Below are positions 44,939 to 56,106 of a stretch of DNA of 64,000 nucleotides, one piece after another. Source of the DNA: Chlorops oryzae (taxonomy: Eukaryota; Arthropoda; Insecta; Diptera; Chloropidae); contig CM035808.1 in assembly GCA_020466095.1 (NCBI GenBank), positions 43,337,793 through 43,401,792 on the forward strand. Direction: 5' to 3'. Within the stretch, counting starts at the first letter, position 1; each line of letters opens with the position of its first letter. The translations under genes were made by a program, and so were the position numbers. The notes under the pieces were generated by a model that was given only the letters and a program-made list of their open reading frames with translations, ran no database searches and had not been told where the DNA came from.

Positions 44939-46511
44939 ATTAAATATTAAAGATGAAAACTAAAAAACTTAAAAATATTAAATAAATTTAAAGAAAATAA
45001 TCACAAAAACTTTTTTTTAATGAATAAAGGGAAAAAATTAAAAGTAAAAAATTAAAAAAGTAAATAATAATAAAGTATATAAAATTATTAAAGAAACAAA
45101 TTTAAAAGAATTAATAAAAAAAATTAAATAAATTCCCATGAGTCATTTAAGGCTCCCAATATCCACCAAAATCATTCCAAGTCAAAGCATCGAAGAAAAG
45201 TTTCAAAATTTCATCCAACGTCGCTCGAAATGAAGATCTCAATTCAAAATTCATCCTTTGCTTTTTTGTCACTTGCCTCACCACCTCATCCCCATAGCCT
45301 TTTCAATTCAATTAGAAAGAGCGACATGACATGGAAAAACACACTCCTACACACCAAAAACAATTTCAACTGAACCCAAAAAAAGAAATTGATTAAAAAA
45401 AATAATTGTCCAGAGCCCCACGAGTCAACACAAAACGCCCCGTGAACAATACATCAAAGCAATAACTCAAAGGTCCATCTCCGTTGAAATCAATTTGCAA
45501 TTATTGTTTTGCTACCTTTAAATTTTTAATGGACATCGGCCGGTCGGTCGGTCGCTCTGTCATTCCATGGCACTTGACTGATTTAATAACGACCAAAAAT
45601 GAAATTATACCCAAAAGGCTCGAAACGTTAAATCAATTGAGCATTTACCTGAGAGCACACAGAGCTCACAGGGGCTTGAATTCATGAGGAGCACACTGCG
45701 GTTATATGCACAGTGCAAACACTCCTCGAAAACATTTTTTTTTATTTATTTGTGTTTTTTCTCTTTTAGTTTTGGGCGCGTATAGCGCCGCAGGTGATGC
45801 TCAAACAAATTACAAATGACATGAGAATTGTTTTGATGAGCACGATGCACGGTGGGATCCACAAATAAGAAAAAACTTGGTTCTTCTTTTTTTTTTTTTT
45901 TAAGCAAAACAATTACAACAAATTAAGAACATGAGAGGAATTTCTTTACAAAAAAAAAATAATAAGGAACGAAAAGAAATGAAATGAAAAAAGAAAACAC
46001 CGACAACAAAAAGGTGTGTGTGTGTCTTTGAAGTTTATTTTCTTCTTATTTGAAAATCCTCTCCTGCCTGTGGAATATTTATGATTGAATGAATGCAGCT
46101 GGATGCTGGTTTATCATTATTATTATGAATGACATAATCTTGATATGACGGAAGAGACAGCCATAATTCCTTTTGTATTCTTACCAAGATTGACAGCTAA
46201 TTGAGTAGAAGGATTCAGTAAATGAAGATGAGGATCACGAATAACTGCACATGATTTTAATTCTTTTACAAAGTCAACAAGAAGATAAACTTCTATTTGC
46301 AAGTACGTTTCGATAACGCGTGTAAGCTCGTGTGATAGATATTTACACAAAATATTTATAAAAAAAAACATTTGGAATCGAAATCTGTCCTGGGGAGAAT
46401 CGACAGAACAATAGTTGGAATTCTTCTAAACACAAACACAGGGCTTCTCTGGAAAAGTAAAAACTCGAATCTGAACCTTTTTTTCAATTCAAAATTCATC
46501 TATTATAAATA
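44939..46511. other. No gene recognised
   Basis: 44939-45130 is A-rich low-complexity DNA. CGGCCGGTCGGTCGGTCGCT occurs at about 45538. Remaining frames are short. Confidence 0.35.
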
Positions 46512-47768
46512 CTGTCCCAGAAATAACTGTCCTTTTGTTTTTTTTTTTATTGCAAAAAAACCGATGTTTTTTTAAAAATTCTTTCAGTTTATTATTAAGT
46601 GAACATTACAAAATAAATAAAAAATTTAATTACACTGAAAAAAATACACTTAAAAAAAAGTTATACACTTTTTTATTAAGGTCCTCCTTAGGTTTTTTCC
46701 CGACCTTTCGTTCACCTTAGTGTATGCCCGACGCCATTTATGTCGAAATATTTCGATGTTCTTCGCAGTTTGTTTGGTCTTCTTAAGGTTCCTTTTCATT
46801 AAAGCCCAATATTTTTCGATTGGACGAAGTTCGGGGCGATTCGGAGGATTTGCTTGGTACCAATCCATCGTTCTCTGGGCGTAGTGAGATGTTGCTAGGT
46901 CAGGCAAAAATAGTACTGAACCTTGGTGTTGACGTATAAAAGGCAGCAAACGCCGGTCCAGACACTCTCTGATGTAAATTTCGGTGTTGATTGTGCGATC
47001 CGTCACAAATTCCTTACTTCGAAGGCCACATTTGCAAATGGCCTGCCACACCATGTATTTCTTTGGAAATTTGGTATGTTTTTCGGTGGTAAATTTAGAG
47101 GATGCTCCACCCCTTCTAACCGCAGTATAATATCCGTGTCCAGGTAACTGCTTGAAATCCGCTTTGCAATACGTTTCATCGTCCATGATCACGCAATCAA
47201 ATTTGGGCAGGTAATCGCGATACAGTTTTCGAGCCCTCCTCTTAACTTCGGCGTCCTTTTCTTCTGACCTAACAGGTACTTTTTGTACTTTATAGCTCCT
47301 TAGGTTGTAAAATTTTTTAATCCGTTGAACACTTGACTTCGATGTTCCCACTTTTGCTGCCATATCATGAACCGAAGTGCCTGGATTCTGAGTAAACAGC
47401 CGCTTAACGTTCTGGGCCACCGCTTGGTTCGCTGGACCACTTTTTCTCCCTGATCCTGGTGTTTTTGATAAAGGGGTAAGCTGTCTGTATCGTTTTATGG
47501 TCCTACCGACAGTTTTTTCGCACACGCCAACTTCCTTAGCGATCTTTTTGTACGTGGTGTTTGGATTTTCCAGGTGTTTGTAAATAATTGCTTTCCGCTT
47601 TTCTTCTTGTTGAGACGAGATCTTTTCAGTAGCTCTTTTATTTTACGAATGAGTATTTTTTTTAATCTGCAATATTTATACTTTATTTAGGTACCAAATA
47701 TGTTGCTATAGAGTTAACACTTTTTTATAAATAGCCTAAAAACAAAAGGACAGTTATTTCTGGGACAG
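46512..47768 (-). mobile_element. Tc1/IS630-like transposon, about 1.26 kb
   Basis: Inverted ends start CTGTCCCAGAAATAACTGTC and continue CTTTTGTTT on both sides, about 29 bp without mismatch. TA precedes the left end (46510-46511). The right flank is TC, so the duplication is either mutated or never perfect. It encloses one transposase gene on the minus strand. Confidence 0.93.
46650..47642 (-). pseudogene. Tc1/IS630-like transposase, degraded
   Basis: DDE-type transposase for the surrounding element. The frame is open from 47642 to the TAA at 46650-46652, about 330 codons, but has no ATG near its start: a stop lies at 47645-47643, and the N-terminus begins NKRATEKISSQQEEKRK. GTG at 47525 is the first start-like codon and would cut into the first helix-turn-helix. 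Two helix-turn-helix regions precede the catalytic core. Counting from 47525, Asp115/116 are in IMDDETY, Asp209 in FLPDLATSHYA and Glu237 in RPIEKYW. Only 27 residues separate the last two, against 34-41 in related families, and the sequence jumps from WYQAN to PPNRPELRP, suggesting loss of 10-14 residues. Probably inactive. Confidence 0.87.
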
Positions 47769-48324
47769 TCCTTATAATAAAGCCTGTAAAAAAAATCAAA
47801 AAAAGCGCTCGGTTCCAACATGAATAAAAAAATTTTGACTGCATTTCCTGAAAGTACTCGATAAATGTAGAAAATTCCCATATAAAGATTTTCTGGATAT
47901 GCTACAGGTTAATTTTAAATCGATCTCGCAAACTTTGGCCGAGAACTAAGTTGCGAAATTCGTTCTTTTAGTTTTGGCTATATCTCGTAATCCATTTGCA
48001 ATTTTATTTTCTTGTCTATAACAAAGTTCTAGCCTTAGCAATGAACTTTGGAGCAATGAACTGTGGTAATAACAAACCCGAAAAACCTCATCTAGTAAGC
48101 AAAATACAAAAATCTCAAAGAATTAAAAATGTTTTCATTTTTTTTTTTTCAACGATTTCTGGCTCCAAAGCCGGTACGCATTTTATGAAAATAGGGAAAA
48201 ACATCTATTTTGATCAAAAAGGGATGTTCGCCACCGAGATACTTGATTTGGCAACAGAAACGAGATGTCCACTAGAGCTTCCCCAAAATTGAGTAAAACA
48301 AGCATCAAACTAGTCCTAAAACAA
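47769..48324. other. No gene recognised
   Basis: AT-rich DNA between the Tc1-like element and a MITE. Nothing supported. Confidence 0.35.
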
Positions 48325-48528
48325 TCAGCTCGATTCTTAATATTACCGGTGAACGAATTCGCATAGAATTTACTTTTCTCGAGACTAAACTTCTTCTTTT
48401 TTAAATATTTGGGGGAAGAAATTTGATGGGGATTGGGTATTTGACCCATAACCATAAATTTCCTTACACATTCTATTTAAAAAAGGAGAATTGTAGTCTC
48501 GAGAAAAGTAAATTCAGAATCGGGCTGA
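48325..48528. mobile_element. Dispersed TCAGCCCGATT-family MITE, best-defined copy 6
   Basis: Ends TCAGCTCGATTCT and TCAGCCCGATTCT (inward from right), with long inner arms containing TTTACTTTTCTCGAGACTA and its inverse TAGTCTCGAGAAAAGTAAA. 204 bp and foldable over most of its length. This copy defines the family's ends best. Confidence 0.7.
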
Positions 48529-50340
48529 CTATCTGCTTGAGCAAAATTCCCTTTGGATTTGGTGGCGGTATCTCTGTCTCTATCAACTGTTCAGGATTAA
48601 CCCCAAAACGCAACGCTAACTCGCTGCTCGGTTCCAGACAATAATCTCAGTAAATTGTTAATAAAAGATCAAATAAAAAATTTTCACACAGGATGGAATC
48701 GGGGAATCACACCGAATCGTGGTATAATTTTCACATAATTCTCCTCTTCGCATAGAATGAGTTAACAACAGACAAGAGAATAATATATATATAATATTTC
48801 AATTAATTGCGTTGGCATTGCTCAACATAAATTCCCTACGCACAATCTACATATGTACATATAAAGAAAGTATAATGATGAGGGGTGCGGGCGTCTTTCG
48901 TTCGCTCGCTCATTCACTCATTCGTTGGGTCATCCTTCTTGGGAATGTCATGCGTGAGTGCAGTTGAATGCATCGCCAAACGGTCTCGCTACGCACTTTC
49001 AACGCAGCGCAAATGACATTCCCTGATTAATCACGCGTCGTCGTGCTACATCATGTGTTCCCCGTTAAATGTTGACGTTGGTTTTCGGACAACGAAGATA
49101 TGAAATTTTCTTCTATTCGAAAACAGAAGATGGACAATATTCCGAGGGAGTCGAGAGAATTTCTAAACGTTTCCGTAACGCTCGAGAACGCAATGCAACC
49201 GTTACGTGCTTTATTTATTTATTTTTTATTTTTGGAATGGAATGGAATGGAATGCTAACTGGATTCACGCCTTTAGTTCGGAGAGATAAAAAATAAAAAT
49301 AAAAAAATATTCAAAAATATTTTAATTAGAGAAGCACACTATTAAATCGTCGCCTTAAAAACCATTTCATCATCATTCAGGAAAATTTATTCAAGCCGCC
49401 ATAGCTCGTTCGAATGTCAGTCGCTCTGTGAGTGTCCGTCTGTCTGCCGCAATCAGTCTTTCACAGTAGCTTTAGGCATCATCAATTTAATGTGCTTCAG
49501 TAAGTTTCAGAAGAAAAATAGAGAAAGAGAGTAAAGGAGAGATCGCAAAAGAATATTATAAAAGAAATGAGTTATCGAAGGCATACAAAAGCTGATTTAA
49601 TTTTCCATGAATGTGTAGAAATCATAACCGATGAGGGGTGATTCCTTCAAATTTGACAGCTGCTCAAGTGATGACAGCATTGGCGCATGGCGGTGTCAGT
49701 TTGAACATTTTTTTTTTTTGCCTTCTTTACATATTCAATACATTTAGTACGAAGGGAAATTGTTAAAATAGCGTATAGCATATGGTTGAAACGATTTTTC
49801 GACTTTGAATTGAAATTGGTGAAATAATTTCGCAGCTCATTACAGTTTCAAGACCTTTTCTACGCCTTTATGGGTAAAAGGAATGCGTGGGTTTTACACT
49901 TTAATTTTGAAGTCTCATGAAACTTTTTGCACGCTCGATTGGCATATTAAATCAATTTATAAATCATATTTATATTTATTATCGACAACACAAGAGTATG
50001 ATTACACTTGGCCATGCATTGAAATATTTTCAATATCAAACAATAGGGTTTAATCACAAAGCAAATGCGTTTATTGATTGATGAGTTATATAAAAGGCTA
50101 CTGACTTGTGCTGAGTAATGCAGTACAGTGAAGACTGCACTTAGCGGGCCCCTTTAGGATGTAGACACATCATAATTTTTGATTGATTTCTTGATATGAT
50201 AAGGAATGAGTTTCTACTTGAAAAGTGTATAAATATTCCTGTGGAACTTGAGCATTTAGGAACAGAAGCTGTCAGCTTCCTGGAGCGTACAGCCAACTTG
50301 AAGATTATAGTATCAAAAAAAATTCCTGCGACTGAATGAA
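48529..50340. other. No gene recognised
   Basis: Moderately mixed composition at 48880-49070 but no supported exon. GGAATGGAATGGAATGG occurs at about 49235. Otherwise nothing. Confidence 0.35.
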
Positions 50341-51240
50341 AATGCTAAGGAAAACGGCGAGTGCGACCAAACCTGATGACATTAAGAACAGTAAACATAT
50401 GCGATGCAGCTTATTCATTCATAAGACCATCACTAAAGCGCTCGAAGTTAGTCAGATGCGATGGTACTGCCATGTCTAAAGGCGACTGCCGGAGAGACCC
50501 GCCGAATAGGCAATAACCACCACTGTTCCGGCAAACAGTCGGTGGGCAGGCAGAACTAAAAATATTTGGATCGGTCAGATGAAAAAATATCAGAAACGGA
50601 TGCGTCTCTGCGATGACATGATGCCGGATCGAAATGCCTGCAGAAGGATACTGAGATCACATACCCATACCTCAGGAGCAGAGCTGCCCACCACTACAGG
50701 CGCAATGAGATTGCATGTATCTGTAGTGATACAACAAACTCATAAAATTAAAAATGCTAGAGAGTAAGAAAAAATCGAGCGACATAGGTCCTACCTCGCC
50801 GAAAGTCGATAGCATACTAAACTCTCAACGCACTCTAACTGAGTCAAAACTAAAAATTTTACGAAAAAAGGATTAAAAAATTAAAATAGAGCGACACATG
50901 TCTTCCCTCTGCGAAGTTCATCATAGCACTGATTTGAAAGATTGACGTGATTTCGTTTTTTGGCTCGCTTCGGTTGTTCGCTTCGCTTCTCGATTACAAG
51001 TGAAATTTTGCTTTAATTTCGATCGTCTTTTATACTTTTTCATCTCCCGCTCACAGTTTCTATGCGTGTAAAAAAATGCTCTCTTTAACACTCATTCACA
51101 CTTGGAGCTAACACTTTGGGCACCTCTGCTCAGGAGGAGCATGGGCGAATCGGAGAAGAGATAAGCAAGGTTTAAGAATAAGAATATTTATCAAAATAAT
51201 GAGGGACTTTCTTATAAAATACTAGTGCTAACCAAATAAA
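50341..51240 (+). mobile_element. Non-LTR retrotransposon tail remnant, copy 2 (split by hAT)
   Basis: Broken plus-strand frames spell fragments typical of the end of a LINE reverse-transcriptase protein: MRWYCHV, RRLPERPAE, then RWAGRTKNIWIGQMKK and MMPDRNACRRIL. After the hAT insertion the sequence resumes at 51129 with AGGAGCATGGGCGAATCGGA and matches 36250-36370. The left limit is approximate. Confidence 0.65.
50679..51128. mobile_element. Non-autonomous hAT element, 450 bp
   Basis: Ends CAGAGCTGCCCA and CAGAGGTGCCCA (inward from right) are flanked by a perfect 8-bp duplication CTCAGGAG at 50671-50678 and 51129-51136. The related retrotransposon copy at about 36245 has the site once (CTAAGGAG). 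No transposase inside. Confidence 0.92.
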
Positions 51241-51317
51241 AAATCCTATAGTGGCACTACAGAGAACAACGACCCTTGAAAATCATCTCAAATACACTGT
51301 GCTTGATCGTACTTAAT

Positions 51318-51440
51318 ATGTCTGTGCGAGAAAACAGCATTCAATGAAATCTTATGCAACTTTTTGGACTCTTTTTTGCCTTTGAATAAAAATTTATTGA
51401 AAAATATCAAAATTAAAAAGATTGGCGCTCCAAGCTATTT
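51318..51440 (+). repeat. Segment shared with 36745-36870
   Basis: CTTATGCAACTTTTTGGACT, then TTTTTTGCCTTTGAATAAAA and AATTTATTGAAAAATATC. Same order relative to the retrotransposon tail as at 36.7 kb. Confidence 0.6.
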
Positions 51441-53395
51441 TATTAACCCATCTGTACGATATCACATAAATCGTACGTTCAAGCCTGACGATTAAAAGTG
51501 AAAAAAAAAGAAAAAGATAAAATCAAATAAAAAAAAATGATACATAATTAAACATTTCGAATCAAATGCTTATACGCGTGAGAAGTCGCAACAAATAAAT
51601 GCAATCAATTTTAATGGAATCAAGAGATGATTGATAACAATTTTTAAATGTGGGAGTTGAATATGTATAAAAACGACAACTCATACATTTTGTTAAACAT
51701 CATCACACAAAGCCGGCGAACAAATTTGTCAAAACGATTATCGTCGTACACACAAAGTTTCAGAAATGATGAAAGGGCAACAACGAAGACGGATTCTTGC
51801 ATATAGGTATATAGAAAAAAGAAAGCACAAACGAACGAAGGAAAAAATGATTATTGTGGCAAGAACCAGAAGGAGGTTATTGCAACAAACAAGAGCCATA
51901 ATGGCAACATAAAGAGAAGAGATACAGAAAAAAAAAACCAAGAAAGAGCACCAGCAATCCAACACAATTTCCACAAAACAAGACAAGACAATATCAAAAG
52001 ACAATAATAATATATATAAATAACCCGAAAATAATAAGGGATAAAAAATCCGAGAAAAGAACTTACTGCATCACTCTCCACCCAATAATAATTGAAAATG
52101 AGGAAAGATGTACAGCGTTTCATCACAAAGTAGACCGGAGGTGGAGGGCGACAACGACGACTATATCCATTAGGGCAGGCGCAAATGCCGATTGTTACTT
52201 TATACGCGGTAGCACGCCACATTTGCTCAAGTATGATGATGATGCTCAAAAATCATGTTTATGGTGTGTTTTATATGCTGGGGGAACGACGACAACGAGA
52301 ACGAGAGATCACGGCACAGTTCGGTAAACATATCAATTCAATTTCCAACTTGAACTCCAGCAAAAAGAGTAGGTATAGCATGTCACAGCAACCACTGAAG
52401 CTGTCGAGGAGCTGTAAAATAAATGAGAATTTAACTGATTGTGAGAAACGATGGATACATTCGTTTTACAACAATAATAAATAATTTCAACCATTGAAAG
52501 GAAGCTCGTACTCATCAGCTACCAGTTTTGAGCTCTCAAAATTTGAGTGAAGACAACAATCAACGAAAGGAAATGATACAAAAATTCACAATACGAAGAA
52601 AGAAAATTCTTTTTATGTTCATGAATCATTATGTATGTATGTTTGTATGCGCTCTTCGGTCGAAGAAATTATGAAATGTTGCTTTCAATTCCCCAAACCG
52701 TCAAGTGAGCGCTTATTCTTTGTCGGAAGAATTCTCCTCCGTAAGCAAGACGAAATACCTCTTTTTCGAATGGGTTCTTTTATTGAAAAAGAAAAAGATA
52801 AAGAAATGAAATCAATTTTTATTATAGAATTTGGACTTGATGAAGAAAGCGAAAGAGCGAGAGAGATTACGTTTTAATGCCAAGCATTGAAAAGCGCGTG
52901 CCCTTTTATTTTCGTGATGAAGAATAACGTTGATCTATGAGCATAATGTGCTAAGAAATTCTTAAGTGAATACAAATATGTGGGAATAAGCGTAAACTTT
53001 TATGATTCAAATTAGCTAATTACTCGAATTGTTGATATTTGAAGCTATGCTATGATCGAGTTAAAAACGTTTTTGTGGATCAGCTTGTCTTAAATGGGGC
53101 ATTGAAGTACAAGTAAAATCTATCAAGTGATCGTCTTTAGCACCGATTCTCAAGAAAGCAATTCATATCCAGAGATTAGTCGTTATTTCAGAGTTCTCCC
53201 AATGCCATAACAAAAGGCAAGACAGAGTGAAATGTCTAAAAACCGGAACCAATTTGTATATGCAAAAAAGAGAACCGAAGATTTGAATCACACTAGTCTT
53301 CAAATAATTATTTTTTATTTTCTTAGGAGATGATGCACTTTTCTTTGGTCATCTAAACACGTAAACAATATTTTAAAAATCTTTATATGATCTTT
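51441..53395. other. No gene recognised
   Basis: Mixed AT-rich sequence. Several overlapping short frames on both strands with no domain signal. Confidence 0.35.
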
Positions 53396-53753
53396 TTTAT
53401 ACCCGTCCGTCCGTCTGTGGTCGGATCTCCTTCCAAACGGCTATACTAATTACGGTTATATTCGACTCATAGTTGTACCGTGCCCCGAGTATGATCCTAT
53501 GTGAAAATGGGTGATATATTCCCTCTGCCACGCCCACAAATGAAAATTTTTCGTAGTTTCGAAAGTAAAAGGCGTAGAAGCTTCATATTTGAAGCATTGG
53601 TTAACCAAAATGTATGTTCCGCCCACTGCCAAGCCCACACATAAATTTTTGTTACTTGCGTACGGAAAGGAAAAACTTAGAGCGTCAATTTAGTCGGGGG
53701 CACTGGGTATTTCAAAGTCGGGCGCGACAAAATTCAGTTTTCTTACTTGTTTT
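53396..53753 (-). mobile_element. Family A repeat, internally deleted copy A3
   Basis: On the minus strand from 53753: AACAAGTAAGAAAACTGAAT, a degenerate head hairpin, ATACCCAGTG, one central unit, then directly the CCGTCTGTGGTCGGATCTCC block (plus strand). The terminal hairpin is lost, with only a TTTTATACCC stub at 53396. Confidence 0.8.
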
Positions 53754-55441
53754 ACATTGATTTTAGAATAAATATAAAGTTAAGGGAGCATTGCCCCCTA
53801 ATTTTGTTTCCTCAAAAATTAGAATGAAAAAAACGTGTTAAGAAATCCAAAGTCCATCATAAGACTGCATTAAGATGTCCTCGAGAAAAAATGTTGTAAG
53901 CTAGTGTTATTTGCCATTACCCTTTTGCAATAAAACCTAGAAAAAGTACAATTTTGAGAGGAAAAGCGTTAAGAGGAACCTTCCACAGATAACATCTTTT
54001 AAATGAAATTGTGAAAACAGTAGCCACCACCTTCGCCACAATCACGACACCCGCAAAACTATTCTCTCTTAATTTTCTTCCATTTTTATTACTCATACAT
54101 AAATTATTTTCAACTGTCCAATTACGACTTCCTTTCACACAAAATGAACGGCACCGACAACATTTTAATTGCAATAAAAATCAAAAAACATTAACATTGA
54201 TTGATTGACAGCAATCAATTTAAAGAAAAAAGTAAAGAGTCAAATAATAAAAGCGGAAAGTGGAAAACGGCTGAGTTTCCTGATTTTACCGAGTTTATTT
54301 TATAAATCCGATTCAGTTCAAGTTCCATCAGCTTCAGCTCCAGGTTCAGTTTCAGGTTCAATTTCGTTGCTATTTCTGTTTCAGCTTCGATGGCGATAGT
54401 AGATGATGTTGCGTAGTTGGCTTAACTCAATTGGTGTTTCAGTTGAGTGAGGTCGATTTGATAGCGCGATATTATTAACTCCTTCACTTCACATGCCATT
54501 GTTATCGAACAATACGATACGAATACGATACGATACCACTACGAATAACCGACAGAAAGAGCAACAAAAAAACTATTAGTGCAATGACAACAATTGCAAC
54601 AACTGCAACGACTCCAACAAAACAACATCAACACTAACAGCAAAAGCGAAAGCAATAACAACAACTACGAAAGTAACAATGTTGTTATGGGGAAAAAGTA
54701 CATATTACAAATGCACTTTGTCATTGTCATTCGACACAATAAATCTATGAGATATCAGCGCGTCAGACGGACGAGTGAACGAAAATAAGGACTGAATAAA
54801 AAGTTAATATTGAATAAAAGAAAAAAATAAAATATAAAAATAAAAGAGAGTGAAGACAATAACAAAAGAACTCAAGTGAGAAATTTCGCTAGACATGTCC
54901 GCAAAAATGTTGTAACTGATGAAATGTTGCAAGCTTCTCTTGGGGATGAAAACTTGTAGATGATAAAAGAAAAAATTAAATATCATGACAGACATTATCG
55001 AATGTTGCGGATTGTGAGAAAAGACATTAATTCATAACAAAAGTACTTCATGTTGGATTGTTAACATGGTTCAACACGCTTAAGCCCCCTTTGACCACTT
55101 ATTCATTTTCCATAGACATTTTATTTTTATCGTTTACATATGAAGAACATTTTGGACTATGTTAGTATAGTGACTATGTGTTTTTAATGTTGATTTTCAT
55201 CATAATAGTGGTGCAACAATGATAGTAATTCTCAATATAATTAGATCAGTAGAAGAGACCACAGAAACACCGAGCACTACCATGCTTCCTTATTAGATAG
55301 ATCCTTTGAAAAACGTCTGAAAATTTTGTTTTGTCCTTGAATCCACTAAACTTCCTTCTGACTCAACAGCATATATTCTAAGCACAACCTTAAGTCAATG
55401 GTAATAAACTCTTTGGCTGCTTAAACTACAATTTTAATTAC
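53754..55441. other. No gene recognised
   Basis: AT-rich. 54585-54690 is CAACAACT-rich simple sequence and GATACGAATACGATACGATA lies near 54515. No supported gene. Confidence 0.35.
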
Positions 55442-56106
55442 ACGTGGCAGTGGGCGGGCCACATACATTTTTCTCCTACACATTTTATTTGCCTTAGTAA
55501 ACCTATGTTGCGGATTTGAAGCTTCTACGCCTTTTTCTTCGGGAAGTTACGAAAAATCTCTATTTTTGGGCGTGGCAGTGGGCAGTACAGTTAAATTTTT
55601 TTCCTACACCTTTCATTCGCCTTGGTCAACCTATGTATGTTGCGAATTCGAAGCTTCTACGCCTTTTACTTCACAAGTTACGAGAAACCCCTTATTTGTG
55701 GAATTATTTGTGGGAGTGGCTCGACGAAGGCGGCGTCCATTTTTTTCCAGGACATGTCCTTTTTTGTAGTTTACCAGTACACCAAATATCAATGAAATGT
55801 GTTGAGTGGTTCGCAAGTTACAAGCATTTTACTGAAAACACATTAAATGTCTCCCATTTTTACTTAGGATCATACTCGAATCCCGATATACCTGTATGCC
55901 AAATTTCGACTTGGTTGGTCCAGCCGTTTCGGAGGAGATCCGGACACAGACGGACGGACAGACAGACAGACGGACATGTCTAAATCGGTTCAGTTTTTGA
56001 TCCTTGATCATTTCTATATATATTTGTCTATATCTCCGGAGCTTATTTCTCCATGTTACAAGATTCGCCCAAAACTAATATACCCCGCTTACGCTGGGTA
56101 TAAAAA
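55442..56106 (+). mobile_element. Family A repeat, 5'-truncated copy A4
   Basis: Begins within a central unit (CGTGGCAGTGGGCGGGCCAC), carries about two units, and has an intact tail: GACGGACATGTCTAAATCGG and TACCCCGCTTACGCTGGGTA then TAAAAA at 56106. Open frames in it are repeat translations. Confidence 0.87.
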
